From assembly GCA_007844125.1 (NCBI GenBank), contig CM017558.1:44420460-44484459 (forward strand): a DNA stretch of 64,000 nucleotides, in the 5' to 3' direction. Below are positions 1 to 12,740 of this stretch, one piece after another. The notes under the pieces were generated by a model. The model was not told the origin of the DNA. It ran no database searches and saw nothing but the letters and a program-made list of their open reading frames with translations. Numbering within the stretch: position 1 is the stretch's first letter; every line of letters begins with the position of its first letter. The stretch comes from Sinonovacula constricta (taxonomy: Eukaryota; Mollusca; Bivalvia; Cardiida; Solecurtidae). The translations under genes and the position numbers were made by a program.

Positions 1-667
1 ACAAGATATATTATTAGGAAACAAACATGAATGCATACTTAACAGATTATTTATATTATGCATTCCCCAAGGAGAGTTAAGAGGAAACTGGTGCAAAGAG
101 TTCAACATTTCCATGCCATTTGAATAATTCTACTTTAAAATCCAATTGTTTCCAAGCTACAGCAAAATATACAACCAGCCTATATACATAATATACAGAT
201 CGTTTCTAAAGTGCAATCCTGAGAAGTCTTGCTAATGGATGTTTTCAGAACAAGCAAGTGAACCTTGTGATAATGGATGTTTTTTTATACAAGCATAATA
301 TACTTATTCATGTAATATTCAAGAAAGGCCAAAAACCAGCATATGAATCAACATAATTGCTTCTCAATCAGACATTGTTGCCAAAAATAAAGGAGCCAGG
401 AACATAGATTTTTAAATTAAATTAAATTATTTTTCTAAAAATTAATCCAAGAGCAAAAATAACTGTATCACAGTTTTTAAAACCCTTTTAAACCACCACA
501 TATAATTATAATGTTTGTTTAACAATTTGTCTCATTTTTTGTATCTTAGTATATGTCTGCTGAACACGTACAAAAATTGCAATTTATCACCATGCAGACT
601 AAGTGCATTTTTGTCCAGAAAATAGACAATACATTGGCATTATTGAATTATAACACCTTGTGTGGGT
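1..667. other. no gene recognised
   Basis: AT-rich DNA without convincing ORF, RNA or repeat. Confidence 0.5.
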
Positions 668-1418
668 GCCTTGTTGAAAGGGTAACAGTTCTCAACCCTC
701 ATGTCTTGTTGAAAGGGTATCAGATCTCAACCCTCATGCATTGCTGAAAAAGGGAAACAGTTCTCAACCCTCATGCATTGCTGAAAAAGGGAAACAGATC
801 TCAACCCTCATGCATTGCTGAAAAAGGGAAACAGATCTCAACCCTCATGCATTGCTGAAAAAGGGAAACAGATCTCAACCCTCATGCATTGCTGAAAAAG
901 GGAAACAGATCTCAACCCTCATGCATTGCTGAAAAAGGGAAACAGATCTCAACCCTCATGCATTGCTGAAAGGGTATCAGATCTCAACCCTCATGCATTG
1001 CTGAAAAAGGGAAACAGATCTCAACCCTCATGCATTGCTGAAAAAGGGAAACAGATCTCAACCCTCATGCATTCCTGAAAGGGTATCAGATCTCAACCCT
1101 CATGCATTGCTGAAAAAGGGAAACAGATCTCAACCCTCATGCATTGCTGAAAAAGGGAAACAGATCTCAACCCTCATGCATTGCTGAAAGGGTATCAGAT
1201 CTCAACCCTCATGCATTGCTGAAAAAGGGAAACAGATCTCAACCCTCATGCATTGCTGAAAAAGGGAAACAGATCTCAACCCTCATGCATTGCTGAAAAA
1301 GGGAAACAGATCTCAACCCTCATGCATTGCTGAAAAAGGATAACAGATCTCAACCCTCATGCATTGCTGAAAGGGTATCAGATCTCAACCCCATGCATTG
1401 CTGAAAGGGTATCAAATC
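668..1418. repeat. 37/35-bp minisatellite
   Basis: About 20 units with the core CTCAACCCTCATGCATTGCT. Long units carry GAAAAAGGGAAACAGAT and short ones GAAAGGGTATCAGAT; the two types are interspersed. The ORF at 553-747 is mostly this repeat. Confidence 0.95.
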
Positions 1419-1644
1419 AGCTAGCTGACCAGGATCTCCACTATTTGCGATAAATTCTAATGCAATATTTCTAGTCAGCAAAATGCACTTAGCTGTCAAC
1501 AAATAAGTAATAGTTAGTGAAGGATGCTGACAAATGTAGGAGATTATGGATCAGTGTGTTTGTTAAAGCATGGAATGCTGGAAAATAGAGACCCTGGAGA
1601 ATTGTTTTTGTCTATTCTGGATTCTGTGGAACAATGAACTGAAA

Positions 1645-1711
1645 TCTCTCTCTTCTCTCTCTCTCTCTCTCTAGATATATATATATATAGAGGGAGGGAG
1701 GGAGGGGGGGT

Positions 1712-1747
<36 letters not shown>
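1645..1747. repeat. CT/AT/GGGA/AG microsatellite
   Basis: Compound simple repeat: CT run, AT run, GGGA run, AG run. The 69-codon Ser/Leu-rich minus-strand ORF over it is an artefact. Confidence 0.95.
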
Positions 1748-1750
<3 letters not shown>

Positions 1751-2420
1751 CACAACCTTAAATGAATGGTTAAAACAGTGATGATATTAATACATTAAAT
1801 ACACTGAATCATCACTATCACAACTTTTACCATTCTTTTATAGTCCTGTCCAATTAACCATTACAAAATTATTTTGTTGCAGTACAAATCATCAAAAGAA
1901 AGATATTACTTTCGGAGCAATGTGTTCATAGTTTTAATGCAATAACATTCCTGTTACTAATGGAGTAATGTGTTCATAGATTAATGCAAAAACATTCCTG
2001 TATAAAGTGCTGTTACCACCTCAAGATGGCTTTGGCTGTATTTGTTTGGAGCAATGTAATACAGTTTCTTTTGTGTCGAGCCATATTCCACAAGTCAGAA
2101 ATAGAAATTATTCTTACAATCTACCTACTCTGCAAATGTGCCTTGCGTGGACACTGAACATAAATGCATAACTAATACGTTTCTAGATCTAACTAATGAC
2201 ATTTACCATAAACAGGCAGACACTGGCCAGAATAAGGGATCAAATTAAAAGCCACATTTCCTCTGACTAGGTCACTGGATTAATTTGTTTTACTTTTACT
2301 TTCCCATCTTTAAGAGGGGCTTTATTGCCAATCTAAAGTAGGATACATACTTCAGTTTACATTAAGGGCAAACTCAAGACTGAATATTTGGGCAATAATA
2401 CTTGTACACTTGTACTTCAT

Positions 2421-3185
2421 AGCCATATATTGAAAATGGCCTTATGGCTGCCATCCATGTTTTTAAAAGATGAAAAAGCTTTGAACAGTCTTGATGGAAA
2501 GCTGACCAAGAAACATATGTACCAAATAACAAGGCTCCAGCTCATTTAGTTTTTGTTTTTTGAAAATTTCCTATATAGCCATTTATGGAAATTGGCCACA
2601 CCCTGATGGTGATGGGCTTTTTTTTTTTTCGGATTCAAATTCTTTGAATATTGATACAGGGCCACTCAAGGCACATGTATACCAAATATCAAGGCTCTAG
2701 CTCTTGCAGTTCCAGACAAGAAGATATTCAAAGATTGTCGGTATAGCCATAGAGAGAACACGCCAATGCCCCTGGCAGCCATGTTTGTATTTCTGACTAA
2801 TCAAATTTTTTTTATTAATCTTAATACAAAACCACTTAAGGAAAAAATATCAATTATCACGGTTCTAGCTCTTGTAGTTTCAGACAAGAAGATAATTAAA
2901 GATTTCCTGTAGAGCTATAGTGAGAAAATGCCCATGCCCCTGGCAGTCGTGTTTTTGTTGTTTTTTTTGACTGATCAAATTCTTTTTATTTATCTTAACA
3001 ATTATCAAGGTTTTACCTCTTATAGTTTCAGACAAGAAGATTTTCAAAGTTTTCCTATATGGCCATATATGACAATGGCCTTGTCCCCAGTGGCCATGTT
3101 TTTTATGGATCAAAAGTCTTTGAACAACTTTTTTTTCCTGCTGCTAGCTGAAGTTTCTGAGAAAGTCTGGTTAAATTTGTGCAAG
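2421..3185. repeat. diverged ~180-bp tandem repeat
   Basis: About four old units, each with a CAAGGCTCTAGCTCTTGTAG-like block, CAGACAAGAAGAT, a TATAGCCATA block and GCCCCTGGCAGCCATGTTT-like block, then a CAAATTCTTT block. I recall this sequence type as a common dispersed and tandem bivalve repeat. Small ORFs here are spurious. Confidence 0.8.
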
Positions 3186-3221
3186 CCATTTCATGTGAGA
3201 TGTCTTTAATGTTTTAATGTA

Positions 3222-3292
3222 GCACGTGATGCTTGAGCTCTGGCGACGAACAATCACAATAGTTGACCATAGAAAATGGTCAGGTGAGATAT
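3222..3292. repeat. hairpin-ended dispersed repeat, decayed copy
   Basis: GGCGACGAACAATCAC followed by a stem TTGACCAT/ATGGTCA and AGGTGAGAT, a worn version of the repeat end at 11025-11090. Confidence 0.45.
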
Positions 3293-6200
3293 AAATGCTT
3301 CAAACAGAACCAATAATTATTATTCTCCTGCTCTGAAATTTGTCCCATTTGAAACTACCAATATTCCAAGTTTGAGGTGAATCAAGTGAAGTTAGCTATG
3401 CACTATTTAAGACAAGTCAACAAGGGAGAACATAGAACATATGTCGGGCATCAGAAAGACAACCAAACTAATTGATAGACATTACCTTGATGCTTATTTG
3501 ACAGTCAATGCTGACCCTGCACACAAAGTTTAAACAAACCATTAACATTCACAATCTCTTCTGACTTAACTTTATTTTTTTTCAATCTTAACATGTCAAC
3601 AAAACTTTGGTCTGGCACACAGTCTGGCACAACAAAAGGAGGGAAAATTACTCTGCCTGTCTTATTGATTTTACTCTTCCAGCAAGCAGAAAGGAGATTG
3701 GTCCTGGTGGGATTCATTACATCATTTCCGGGAGTTTACAGCAAGCCCCTGGAATCATGTCCCCCCACTTTAGCTGCAAGATTAGCTTCCAGACCAGAAG
3801 CCCTAGTCTTCATCTCAAGGCAGCTTATTGGATTTCAATCTCTACAGATGATGCAGGTAACAAGCACAACATCAGGAAATTGTCAGAAATGGATGTCATC
3901 TTAACCCTTACCTCGCTGCATTTGCTAGGAACTTTTATTGAACTCTTACAGTATGGTTTACAACTAAACAAAACTAGACATACTGCCAGAGACTTGGTAG
4001 CAAATAGAACTGACCCTGGTTAGCCAGCTCACAGAAGAAACCTGGATCTAAACCTTTTGCCTAAACCTTATATACGATGCTACCAAGCAGGCTAAGGTAA
4101 GGATAGAGGACATTATTCATCAAGTCAATTGCTAGACATAGCTGAGATTTTAACACGCTGAGGGATTTTAAGCCTTAGTCTATGTAATTATCAGCAAATT
4201 TAATACTTTTACTTTATGCCAATAACTTCATGCAAATGTAGCTATAGGTACCATATTAATGTTCCAAAATGATATAGACTGCAAACCGAGGAACTTCTGA
4301 TTGGACAGTTATATCTCCAACCTTGACATTGATGATCTGGGTCGCCACTTTCTGTCTAAGCCTCAACATCCTGTTAACAGCAGGCTAGGTATTATGTAAG
4401 AGATGACTTCAGACAGTCTAATGACTTTGAAGCCCATAAAACATTTTTAAAATTAATTTTTGAAAGTAGTTTTTAGAATTTAAGAAACAATTTATGTATA
4501 AGAGATACATTCAACTGAGATTTTTGTCATTAAAAACATAATTGTCAACACAGTTAAAATAGAATGACTTAAAGTTAGATATAAAATAGATTAAATACAT
4601 TTAATTCTAAAACAGAATATTATTTTAGCACAGCTAACAATAAAACAAGTTTATATTGCTCTTCAACCATTTTTCACATCATTCAAAATGATTAAATGCA
4701 TTAAACTAAAAAAAAAAAATAAGAAAGAAAAATTATTTCAGCTTTAGCTTTTCTGAAACAGCTTGATCTGCAGAAAATAGCACTCTGTCATAAAGGCAAT
4801 GTGTTGTAATACCACTTTTGATTTAATAGTTCTAGTGGTACAACAGGAACTGAAACTGAAAACTGACAGATCTTTTTCCATAAACAACCCGTTACACCAG
4901 GGGTTCAGTTGGATAAAGTAGCTCACTACAGTCTAATTTCCTCAAATAACAACAGAGTTTAATGCAAGTTCAACTTCTGATTTCATTGCAAACATTTTAA
5001 TCAGAGGTCCATTAAAATGATTAAGTTTAATAACAATCCTTAGCTCAATATTTTATCATGTATGCTGAGACACAATTAATCTAAGAACTGATTGGAACTG
5101 TCTTGATGTAACACTAGGAATGACAAATCACTGTACAGGCTTGGCTTATTTATATAAAAACATTAATTTATAAAGTTGGATGTTATAACAAAAAAGAAGA
5201 TTAACAAAACTTTTAAATTTTAAAAGTTATTGGCTATAGTGTCAAACCAAAACAGATTCAGCCCTATAATTGAGTTGAAACATGTAGCTCTTGCTTACAA
5301 AGCCTGAATTTAACAGGTTTCAACAATTTAACAGACTTCATCTAGATCTGCACTATTTGCAGCTCAGTCTACAAAAGTTTGACCTCTGACCATTGCAATA
5401 AGTTGTTAGAAAGATTTTAACACTTGACTCTGGGTTATAACTATAGAGGTCAAAGAGTACTAAAATCAGTACTCATGTATTTTATTGGTAAATTTTCCAA
5501 TTGACTATGTGTACTCGGTCAGGTATCAATTTCACTACAAATATTCATTTTAAAGGCCACGTTTTACTAGCGTTTTTTTTCAGATCAGGTAAATAAAAAT
5601 CTCTTGTAGGGTGTTCAAAGTTTGTTTAATGATTAGGCATAGTGACCTACTTTTTGACTATATGTGACTGTGTTACAAACTCATCCAAAATCTAATGCTG
5701 ACAAATAATTGGAACAAGTTTTGTGAAGATTCTTTTAATTTAATAGAATTACTGCCTTGCATTGGCTAAATGTGTTAAATTTAAGTTGAAGCAACTTGCA
5801 ACTTTAATTAACAGCCAATTTAATGATAAAATGCATTGTCTCCTACTTCTAGATCTGTACCAAACCCCAAACTGTGAGCATTTAAGTTAGACGCCTGGAG
5901 TCAACGTTGATCATAAATGCATATGCATAAACTTAAAAAAAATATCATGTTTCAAAATTGACTAGTTATTAAAAACGGCCTACAACATCCTCTTCAAAGA
6001 GAAAACAAAATGATTATTGTTTTTAATCAGGTTAATTGGAAAGATACAATATTTGATGAGCATATACCTATTTTACTGCATGTACTCTCTGTATATCATG
6101 GTCTATTGTTTCAGAGATTATAGAATGAGCCTCGCATTGTGCTTAATTATGGGTCATACATGTATTGTCAGAGTTTGAAAACAACACAGTACTTTCACCC

Positions 6201-7042
6201 ATCATATGAAAAAAGTCCTGGTCTGTAACCTTCCATTCATTGCTAGATCTGTAATAATCTAATTTCAACAAATAAAAGGTGTTTTTTTATATTTGTCACA
6301 GAAATCAAGAAATCTGCTGACCAGAAACCAATGTCAGTACAATTCCTTTCAAAGGCTCACTTTCAAATGACTATTTTTGCTTAGATCTTGAAATTTCTGG
6401 AAACTCACCAAAAGTTTGCATAATGTAACAATAAATTAGGGTGTAAATGACAGAAAATATCAGACAGTTCATATACTGCTGTTTTTTTAGTGACAAAATG
6501 CTGCTACATCTGAACACTTTTTAACAGCCACATGAAACCATTGTTGTACTGACAATGATAGATATTTGCAGGTTCAACCTTGCATTTTCAGTCTATGGAA
6601 TCCCAACTTACTAAATATGCATTCTTATATGCCACATAAACACAATGTACAACTATATTATAATTTTATTAAATGTCAGTAATTCTTTCAGTAAAATAGA
6701 AATAAAAAAGTTTTGAAAATGAATATAAACTGCAGTGTGCATACACTGCAAGAGAAATTAAAATTGATCAGTCATAAAACGAGCAACATTTTGATACCAG
6801 CCATCCCACGACAAAATCAGAGGACTTGTGTTTCATTCAATCCAATTTCATCAAGCTGTGATGGACCATTAGGCCTGTAATTGGCTAATTCTAGTCAATG
6901 AGAAAGCTGGGCATAGGTGAAGGCATTCCATTAAACAAATTATTAAAATAACATGGCTGATACATGTTTGTGTATCCATGGGCTTCTGGCACGATATATT
7001 AATAAAGATCTATCTTTGATTTATATATCCTATAAAAACAGT
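3293..7042. other. no gene recognised
   Basis: AT-rich DNA. Overlapping ORFs at 3593-4023 are somewhat GC-richer but match nothing I know and have no splice or start context to support them. Probably RARS1 intron 10 or sequence beyond it. Confidence 0.5.

Positions 7043-7093
<51 letters not shown>
7043..7093. repeat. TA/TG microsatellite
   Basis: TA run followed by TG run. Confidence 0.95.
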
Positions 7094-7095
<2 letters not shown>

Positions 7096-7228
7096 TATAG
7101 AATACCAGAATAACTTAAAGTGCTTTAAAGCATCACCATTCAAAGCAATTAAATTCTTAATGTCAATATTTTAGAATATTTCTGAAGTATATGACAATAA
7201 CTACACGCAAAGGAGCTTACTTATACGT

Positions 7229-7440
7229 TTGTTTCATTTAAAACAGCGGGTTGTCAGACAATCTGCCTCTTATGGTACATTGTCCTTAGAGGCCTGCTGG
7301 TCTCATTTCTTTTCCATCACACGTGGTCACCGTGTGTCTCAGAAAGAAGAAGGCTAATTAGGCCGGAGACAGATCATGTGACTCAGGAAATGGAGGAGAG
7401 GCGGGGTTGGGGGGGGAAGCTGATCTGCGTCTTAGTAATC
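7229..7440. promoter_or_regulatory. GC-rich island, candidate regulatory element
   Basis: About 200 bp clearly GC-richer than the AT-rich surroundings, with no ORF and no repeat structure. Contains CACACGTGGTCACCGTGTG, which is partly palindromic, a homeobox-like TAATTAG, an E-box CATGTG and an AP-1-like TGACTCA close together. Function is a guess. Confidence 0.25.
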
Positions 7441-9979
7441 ACAATACTAATTGCCAGTATGAGCTGCAAGAACATTCTGTCATAACAACACATTGCCATA
7501 TAAAACAGGGTGAAAAATAGTATTGTTTCCTACAAAATATTATAACTAAGTTATTGTTTCATTCATTTTTTTATTGAATAGATGGGAACAGTTGTTGTCA
7601 TTAAAAAAAAAGAACTTTATTGTCTGAGGCAAAACTCTTTACTGTAAGCCTACAGTTACAAGATCCTACAGATAGGGTTTCTAGGATCGAGCTGAATGCT
7701 GGAGAACAATAATTGGCACCCAGATAAAAAAGACTTGAGGATTAACTTGGATACTAGAAAACTTCAGAAAATTTAGAACATTGTTATTATTTTTATTAAA
7801 TTTCACCTGCTACATTCTACACTATTCTTAATTGTTCTGCAAACAACTTCAAGCCTAGGTAACATTAGACATATTGGAAGAAACTTAGCAACAAAGATGC
7901 TGATCCAGATCTACAATTTGAACTAAACCTGATTTTTTTTATACTAAGTGGACCTCTTAGATAAAAAGCTACAGGATCAAAAAAATATCTGCATTGTAGT
8001 AGACAACTGTTTCCATCTTCTTATATGCTTGAAAACCAGTGTATTGAAAACACATATACATTTAAAGTAACAAAAAAACAACAACAATGAAACAAGGTGA
8101 GCTTTTTCGATAACATAGAAAATTGTTTTCAAGCACAAGAAGGATGGAACTTGTAAAGCAACATGATGGCGGAGAATTCTGCTTGATATTTAAATCTGCC
8201 AAGTCTATTTAAGACATTAATGGATCACAAGAGAAACCAATAAAAACCTGTTGATTAATTGCTGAGGGAAACAAACAAATCAAATACCAATTAAGGAAAA
8301 CAATGATGTTTGCATTCAAAACAGATAGACGAAATGTTTGATAATTTACTCCAAAAATAACAATCATAAAGATAAATCAATAGAAATTCTCTTTGGATAT
8401 TTCCATATAACAGGGAAAATGTCATAAATAACAGCGAAACAACCCCTCATTACAATATCTGCAGAAAAATGGAACATTTATTCCTAATGTGTTTAGGGCA
8501 GAGGCATTGGCCACAGCATAATACTGTCGGTACACTAACATATTTAGAAACAAAATCTTTTTCCTTCTAAATGCTACATAAAAATACCTAAAATAGAAAT
8601 ATTGTATCTTAAGACAAAGGAAGAAGAACAGCTGGGAGATCTCAGAAGACATGTTGCAAATAAAAGAATATTTTATTCATGGTTTTTATTATGGAAAAAA
8701 TCAGAAAGTACACAACTGATATGACAAATATCAAGGATAAATAACAATAAAATGTTTTATCTTATAGTTTATCTTGTTATAACAACATAAACAGCAAAGG
8801 CAGTGCTACATGCATATACTTTTCTTGTCCTAAAGACAGAACAACATTTAGCAACTAAGAATAATTGCTGTATTTAAAGTTTTGTTGGTTACAGCATTAG
8901 GACACGTTGCATTGTCAGTGTAAACATGTTCTCCATCAGCATATGGCTGATATGAACATGGATTACATAAAATTGTTTATGAATTTAGTTTTGTAAACTG
9001 TACATGTTCATTGATTTTATTCTTTTTAGTATTGCAGTATATTTGTAATTGTTCTGACACTTTCAGTTTTAACAAAAAACATTATTTAAGAAGTATCGTA
9101 AAACCATAAGTATTCAGCACTGTGATCATCTGTACATGTTATTTAACAATTACATTATTTATGAATAATAACCTCAATTTGTTCAGAACTTAATTATTTA
9201 GGGCTGTTTAACCTCTAGTTTTAATTATTATGAAGATAACTTTTGTAAGAGATGGACTTTGAGTTGTGTCATCTTCATTATTTATTATGGAATTGTGTGT
9301 TAAGTAATCTTTATTATTGTTTTGAGTTATGTATTGTATCATCTTCATTATTCATTATGGAGTTGTGGGTAAGTAATCTTTATTATTGTTTTTGATTTGT
9401 GTGTTGTGTAATCTTCAGTTTTCATTTTGGAGCTAATTATTAATCTTTATTTTCCTCCACCATGGGAGCTAGAGCAAGGATATACATGATACAATATGGT
9501 GAAGGCATAAAACAGTGAAAAAGAACAAAAAGCATACATCAAACATACACTCATACTTAGAGGCAGGTACGAAATATACCATTAAGATAAACAGACATTT
9601 GGACCGTTATTTATTAGGATGTTACTAAGTTTGTTGCTTTTAACTCTAAAGAACCACTTGGTTGTTTTAAAAGACACCCTGTACAAGACGGAGACCAACA
9701 TCAATATTCAATTTGTTTCAATTTTTAAAGAACTAAATTAGGCATGTCACAGGCAATCTTAAACTCACCAACCTTCAAGCTGATATAAAAATTGTGTACA
9801 AAAACGTCTTATATTGTTATTTGTTGGAGCTCAGAGACAAACAGCATTACAAAGAAAACTGACTCGACACTTATTTCATCTCCCTAACCCTCATCTACAA
9901 TATATATCCCACATGGTTTGACTCTATTTCTCCTGCCTTATCTTCAATCTGATCCAATACAGTTACCCTTATTTAAATA
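7441..9979. other. no gene recognised
   Basis: AT-rich DNA. A short duplication (TCATCTTCATTATTTATTAT type) lies around 9268-9440. Nothing else is supported. Confidence 0.5.
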
Positions 9980-10380
9980 TAAAAGAAACTATGAGAGATA
10001 ACACAATAAAAGAAACTATGATAGATAACATAATAAGGAAACTATGAGAGATAACACAATAAAAGAAACTGTGAGAGATAACACAATAAAAGAAACTGTG
10101 AGAGATAACACAATAAAAGAAACTGTGAGAGATAACACAATAAAAGAAACTGTGAGAGATAACACAATAAAAGAAACTATGAGAGATAACACAATAAAGA
10201 AACTATGAGAGATAACACAATAAAAGGAACTATGACAGATAACATAATAAACAATCTATGATAGATAACACAATAAAGAAACTATGAGAGATAACACAAT
10301 AAAGAAACTATGAGAGATAACACAATAAAGAAAATATGAGAGGTAACACAATGAAAGGAACTGTGAGAGATAACACAAAA
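9980..10380. repeat. 26/27-bp minisatellite
   Basis: About 15 units of AATAAA(A)GAAACTATGA followed by GAGATAACAC; ACTGTGAG variants cluster in the middle. Confidence 0.95.
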
Positions 10381-11024
10381 GTAACTTTGAGGGTTTATAC
10401 AATAAAATAATAAATAATTTTGTTTATTAATTTTAACCTACTATGTTGAATTTCTATGGTTATTGACCAGACAAACTTGTATGTGACATTTCTATTAAAA
10501 ACAAGTTTAAATGTTGGCACCCATAAAAATATGAATTGTACAATGAAAATACGAAGAAATTAACCGACATCAGAAGATTTTCCAAGAAAATATTTGTTGT
10601 AATGAATCACAATTAATCTGACATTATGTAGTTGATAGATTACCTGCTGTACATGTGCCATCCCTGATATAAAACATTTTCATGCCACTGTTATTCGAAA
10701 TCATCTTTATGGAAACAATAGAAATAAGAGAGCTAGCTACTTATTGCTTTACTAATGTTATATAGCAATAATCTATAAAAATTCTAGGACATTTTCTCAC
10801 ATGAACCAGCAAAGGTGCCTAGGCATATTGCATGACAACTACCAGTGATCCTGACAAGATGACTTATTTACCAGTAGGTTTATCAGGACCTGCACAATTT
10901 GCATAAGCCTGATCACCGATGAACTCATCTAAGATTTTTTGTTGACAAACATTCTTTGATAAAAAGTGGATATAAACTGTAGCCTCAAGCATGTTCACAA
11001 GCAAATTGTTGATGCTGTATGCCT

Positions 11025-11090
11025 GACGCACGGCAAAGGGGCATCAGAAAAGCTCACCTTGAGCAAGTTATGCTCAGGTGAGCTAAAAAC
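11025..11090. repeat. hairpin-ended dispersed repeat
   Basis: GACGCACGGCAAAGGGGCAT followed by a strong stem-loop, AGCTCACCTTGAGC (11051-11064) against GCTCAGGTGAGCT (11072-11084), then AAAAA. This end structure is familiar from bivalve dispersed repeats. Confidence 0.6.
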
Positions 11091-11591
11091 ACCTACTTCT
11101 CCATCAAACTTAGCATACCATAAATGCACCAACATTATAAAAATGATTCAATACAGCACTATAATTTGCTGAAATAAATCAAAATTTAGGGGAAGCAATG
11201 CCACAATTGATGAATGACCTACATTTCCTACCACAAAACATACTTAAGCTGCCTCCAGTCGTAAAGACCGTTTAGGACACATTAATACATAAAAACAACA
11301 AAACTATCATACTAGAACAGTCAAAACAAATGCTAGCATGATGTACTTTGCTAGAAGGCTATTATTTGATTCTATGTATGTTTAGGAGAAGAAGGGATGT
11401 ATGCATGTTATGAAGCAATTTGTCACAATGATGTGCTTCATCCATTTCCCCTAGGAATAAATAAACAGTAAGCCTGACGCAGTTCGTAATCACCCATAGT
11501 TCTTCCTTGTTATTCTCTAAAAAATAAATGCATAGGTTATAAGACTCTACTAGAACTGTAAAGGCATACATTGCAGAACCAGATTTGACAG

Positions 11592-11845
11592 CTCCCAGCC
11601 GGGGGTTGGTTGATCTAGAGCTACACTAGTTGCCTCCCAGCCAGGGTTGGTTGATCTAGAGCTACACTAGTTGTCTCCCAGCCAAGGGTTGCTTGATCTA
11701 GAGCTACACTAGTTGTCTCCCAGCCAGGGGTGGTTGATCTAGAGCTACACTAGTTGCCTCCTAGCCAGGGCTGGTTGATCTAGAGCTACACTAGTTGCCT
11801 CCCAGCCAGGGCTGGTTGATCTAGAGCTACATTAGTTGCCTCCCA
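11592..11845. repeat. 41-bp minisatellite
   Basis: Six units of TTGATCTAGAGCTACACTAG followed by TTGCCTCCCAGCCAGGG-type sequence. Confidence 0.95.
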
Positions 11846-12017
11846 AGGGAAATACCCACACAATAGTTACTTAATTGAGGAAATATAATTTATAAAAAAA
11901 GGAATAGTTAATTTGTTCATCAAATATCTTAATATGTTTATTCTATTTTACAGAATGAAAGAAGTCTTTAATCGATACATATTTTAAGGTGACCTGTTAC
12001 CAGTCAGAGTCCAATGA

Positions 12018-12265
12018 ATAATATGCTAATTGGCTGCTGGTTAGGTTTACTGGCTAATTAGGTAGGCATGATTTCTTGTGACAACTTGACACATTTGCTG
12101 TATTTATAATAGAAACCAAGAGTCCATGTCTAGTAAAACATTCTGAAGAGACAGAAAGAATTTACACAGACCTATAACTACGCGTCTAATGGATGCTAAT
12201 TGGTGCCGGATTGAGTTTAACGGATAATTGGAGTGGAATGATTTCTTGTGACAGTGTCACATAAA
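12018..12265. repeat. diverged ~172-bp direct duplication
   Basis: ATGCTAATTGG and ATGATTTCTTGTGACA blocks at 12021-12080 recur at 12193-12254. Both copies hold TAATTGG/TAATTAG sites. Confidence 0.55.
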
Positions 12266-12349
12266 CAGCCATTGCTAAGCGATCAGCGTAAGATTGGCAA
12301 GGAGAAGTCTGTCTTGACACTAGCTTTTAAGACACAAAATACTGGTTTG

Positions 12350-12550
12350 TTTCTGAAGTACATCAGACCAATTGTGACCAACTGTGGGCATCATAGCAAC
12401 ATCCAGATAATTTGTGAGTGAAACACCCCAGACAAATATCTGGGAACCACTAGTCCGCCACTGGTCAGCTGAAAGAACTTGACCCCCAAACAGGACTTGA
12501 ACCGACATGGTCAGAGGCTAAGCAGTCAGACAGCGGAGTCCAACACGATC
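12350..12550 (-). mobile_element. SINE-like family C, copy 1
   Basis: Shares with 17815-18035 and 52325-52505 the blocks CCAGACAAATATCTGG, AACCACTAGT, GGTCAGCTGAAAGA and GAGGCTAAGCAGTCAG. On the minus strand a GGTTCAAGTCC B-box follows a tRNA-like segment. Confidence 0.6.
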
Positions 12551-12559
12551 GAACAAACT

Positions 12560-12740
12560 TGATATAAGTGCTTATATTTAGTTGCTCTGAGGCCACAAAG
12601 CCTTAGCAGATCGGGCTTAGACAAACTGTATGGATCCAGATCAATCTGTGTGATCAGGATCTTCACTATTGGCTGATGTTTTTAGTGTCTAGCAAGGTCT
12701 TATTATCTAAATGAATAATTGTTGGCCAAAAAAATAAGCA
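12560..12740. repeat. dispersed repeat fragment
   Basis: CACAAAGCCTTAGCAGATCG, then GTGATCAGGATCTTCACTAT. A related GACCAGGATCTCCACTATTT piece is at 1429-1450. Similar sequences are frequent in bivalve genomes as I recall. Confidence 0.4.

Noticed and set aside
3593..4023. Two overlapping plus-strand ORFs (103 and 138 codons) and a minus-strand ORF
   Set aside because: No recognisable family, poor codon signal, no splice or start context, and several frames open at once.
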